This document shows positions 63,976-64,000 of a DNA stretch of 64,000 bases, one piece after another. Position 1 is the stretch's first letter. Every line of letters begins with the position of its first letter. The position numbers and the translations under genes are program-made. Source of the DNA: Chloracidobacterium sp. GTDB taxonomy: Bacteria; Acidobacteriota; Blastocatellia; Pyrinomonadales; Pyrinomonadaceae. The stretch lies in assembly GCA_015075585.1 (NCBI GenBank), contig JABTUB010000002.1, positions 868,001 to 932,000 on the forward strand, given 5' to 3'. The notes beneath the pieces were generated by a model. The model ran no database searches, had not been told where the DNA came from, and saw nothing but the letters and a program-made list of their open reading frames with translations.

Positions 63976-64000
63976 TTCCTGCGAAAAACTCCTAAAACCA

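Overview
The window is a dense bacterial chromosome segment with about 60 protein genes on both strands, short intergenic gaps, and no rRNA, tRNA, CRISPR array or insertion sequence that I can see. The organism is a Gram-negative with an outer membrane: lpxA, fabZ, an OmpH/Skp chaperone and a heptosyltransferase are present. Two tandem secreted VWA proteins of the type named for Acidobacteria, a DhnA/FbaB-type aldolase, CdaA/CdaR and moderately high GC make a member of the Acidobacteriota (Blastocatellia-like) my best guess. That placement is an inference.

Layout. 0-6.7 kb: glycolate-oxidase-type flavoprotein, a SixA-like phosphatase, two VWA proteins, phosphohexomutase and heptosyltransferase. 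6.7-8.2 kb: a lower-GC islet with a secreted unknown and a BrnT-like/DUF433 fusion, next to lepA (8.2-10 kb). 10-19.4 kb: YtxH and DUF948-like envelope proteins, an LTxxQ protein, dxs, a DsbA-VKOR disulfide pair, an M16 peptidase and fructose-bisphosphate aldolase. 19.4-26.8 kb: metallo-hydrolase/GNAT operon, DHH phosphoesterase, a secreted lipocalin-like protein, a thioredoxin-like gene with an in-frame UGA, an amino acid permease, a cystatin-like protein and a cysteine desulfurase. 26.9-31.6 kb: FHA-GAF-class III cyclase, MreB, and the c-di-AMP pair CdaA-CdaR. 31.6-39.9 kb: hydrolases, an O-antigen-ligase-like protein with a PDZ-like insertion, TtcA, bactofilin, MscL, 5-FTHF cyclo-ligase and MnmA. 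40-45.7 kb: a MATE transporter bounded by a duplicated mnmA 5' end, a Tat-exported SGNH hydrolase, Aat, KDG kinase and KDPG aldolase. 45.7-56.2 kb: gyrB, recF, a TlpA-like protein, sigma/anti-sigma pair, alpha/beta hydrolase, sorbosone-dehydrogenase-like protein, lipoprotein and PPK2. 56.2-64 kb: HAD, a large NorD-like VWA protein, an FHA/LAS-peptidase fusion, a small zinc protein, lpxA, a small membrane protein, fabZ and ompH.

The most notable object is the gene at 22680-23243 (minus). A perfect Shine-Dalgarno and ATG lead into a thioredoxin-like fold whose CxxC motif reads U-G-G-C, with UGA in place of the first cysteine codon. The reading frame continues for 154 more codons, and a stem-loop begins just after the UGA. 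I read it as a probable selenoprotein, with a point mutation or sequencing error as the alternative. Other items worth a look are the BrnT/DUF433 fusion, the mnmA remnant beside the MATE gene, the PDZ-like insertion in an O-antigen ligase, the FHA/LAS-peptidase fusion and the cystatin-like protein. Several themes recur: thiol redox chemistry (DsbA, VKOR, TlpA, the Trx-like protein), sulfur transfer to tRNA (NifS-like, TtcA, MnmA), and envelope or shape control (MreB, bactofilin, MscL, CdaA).
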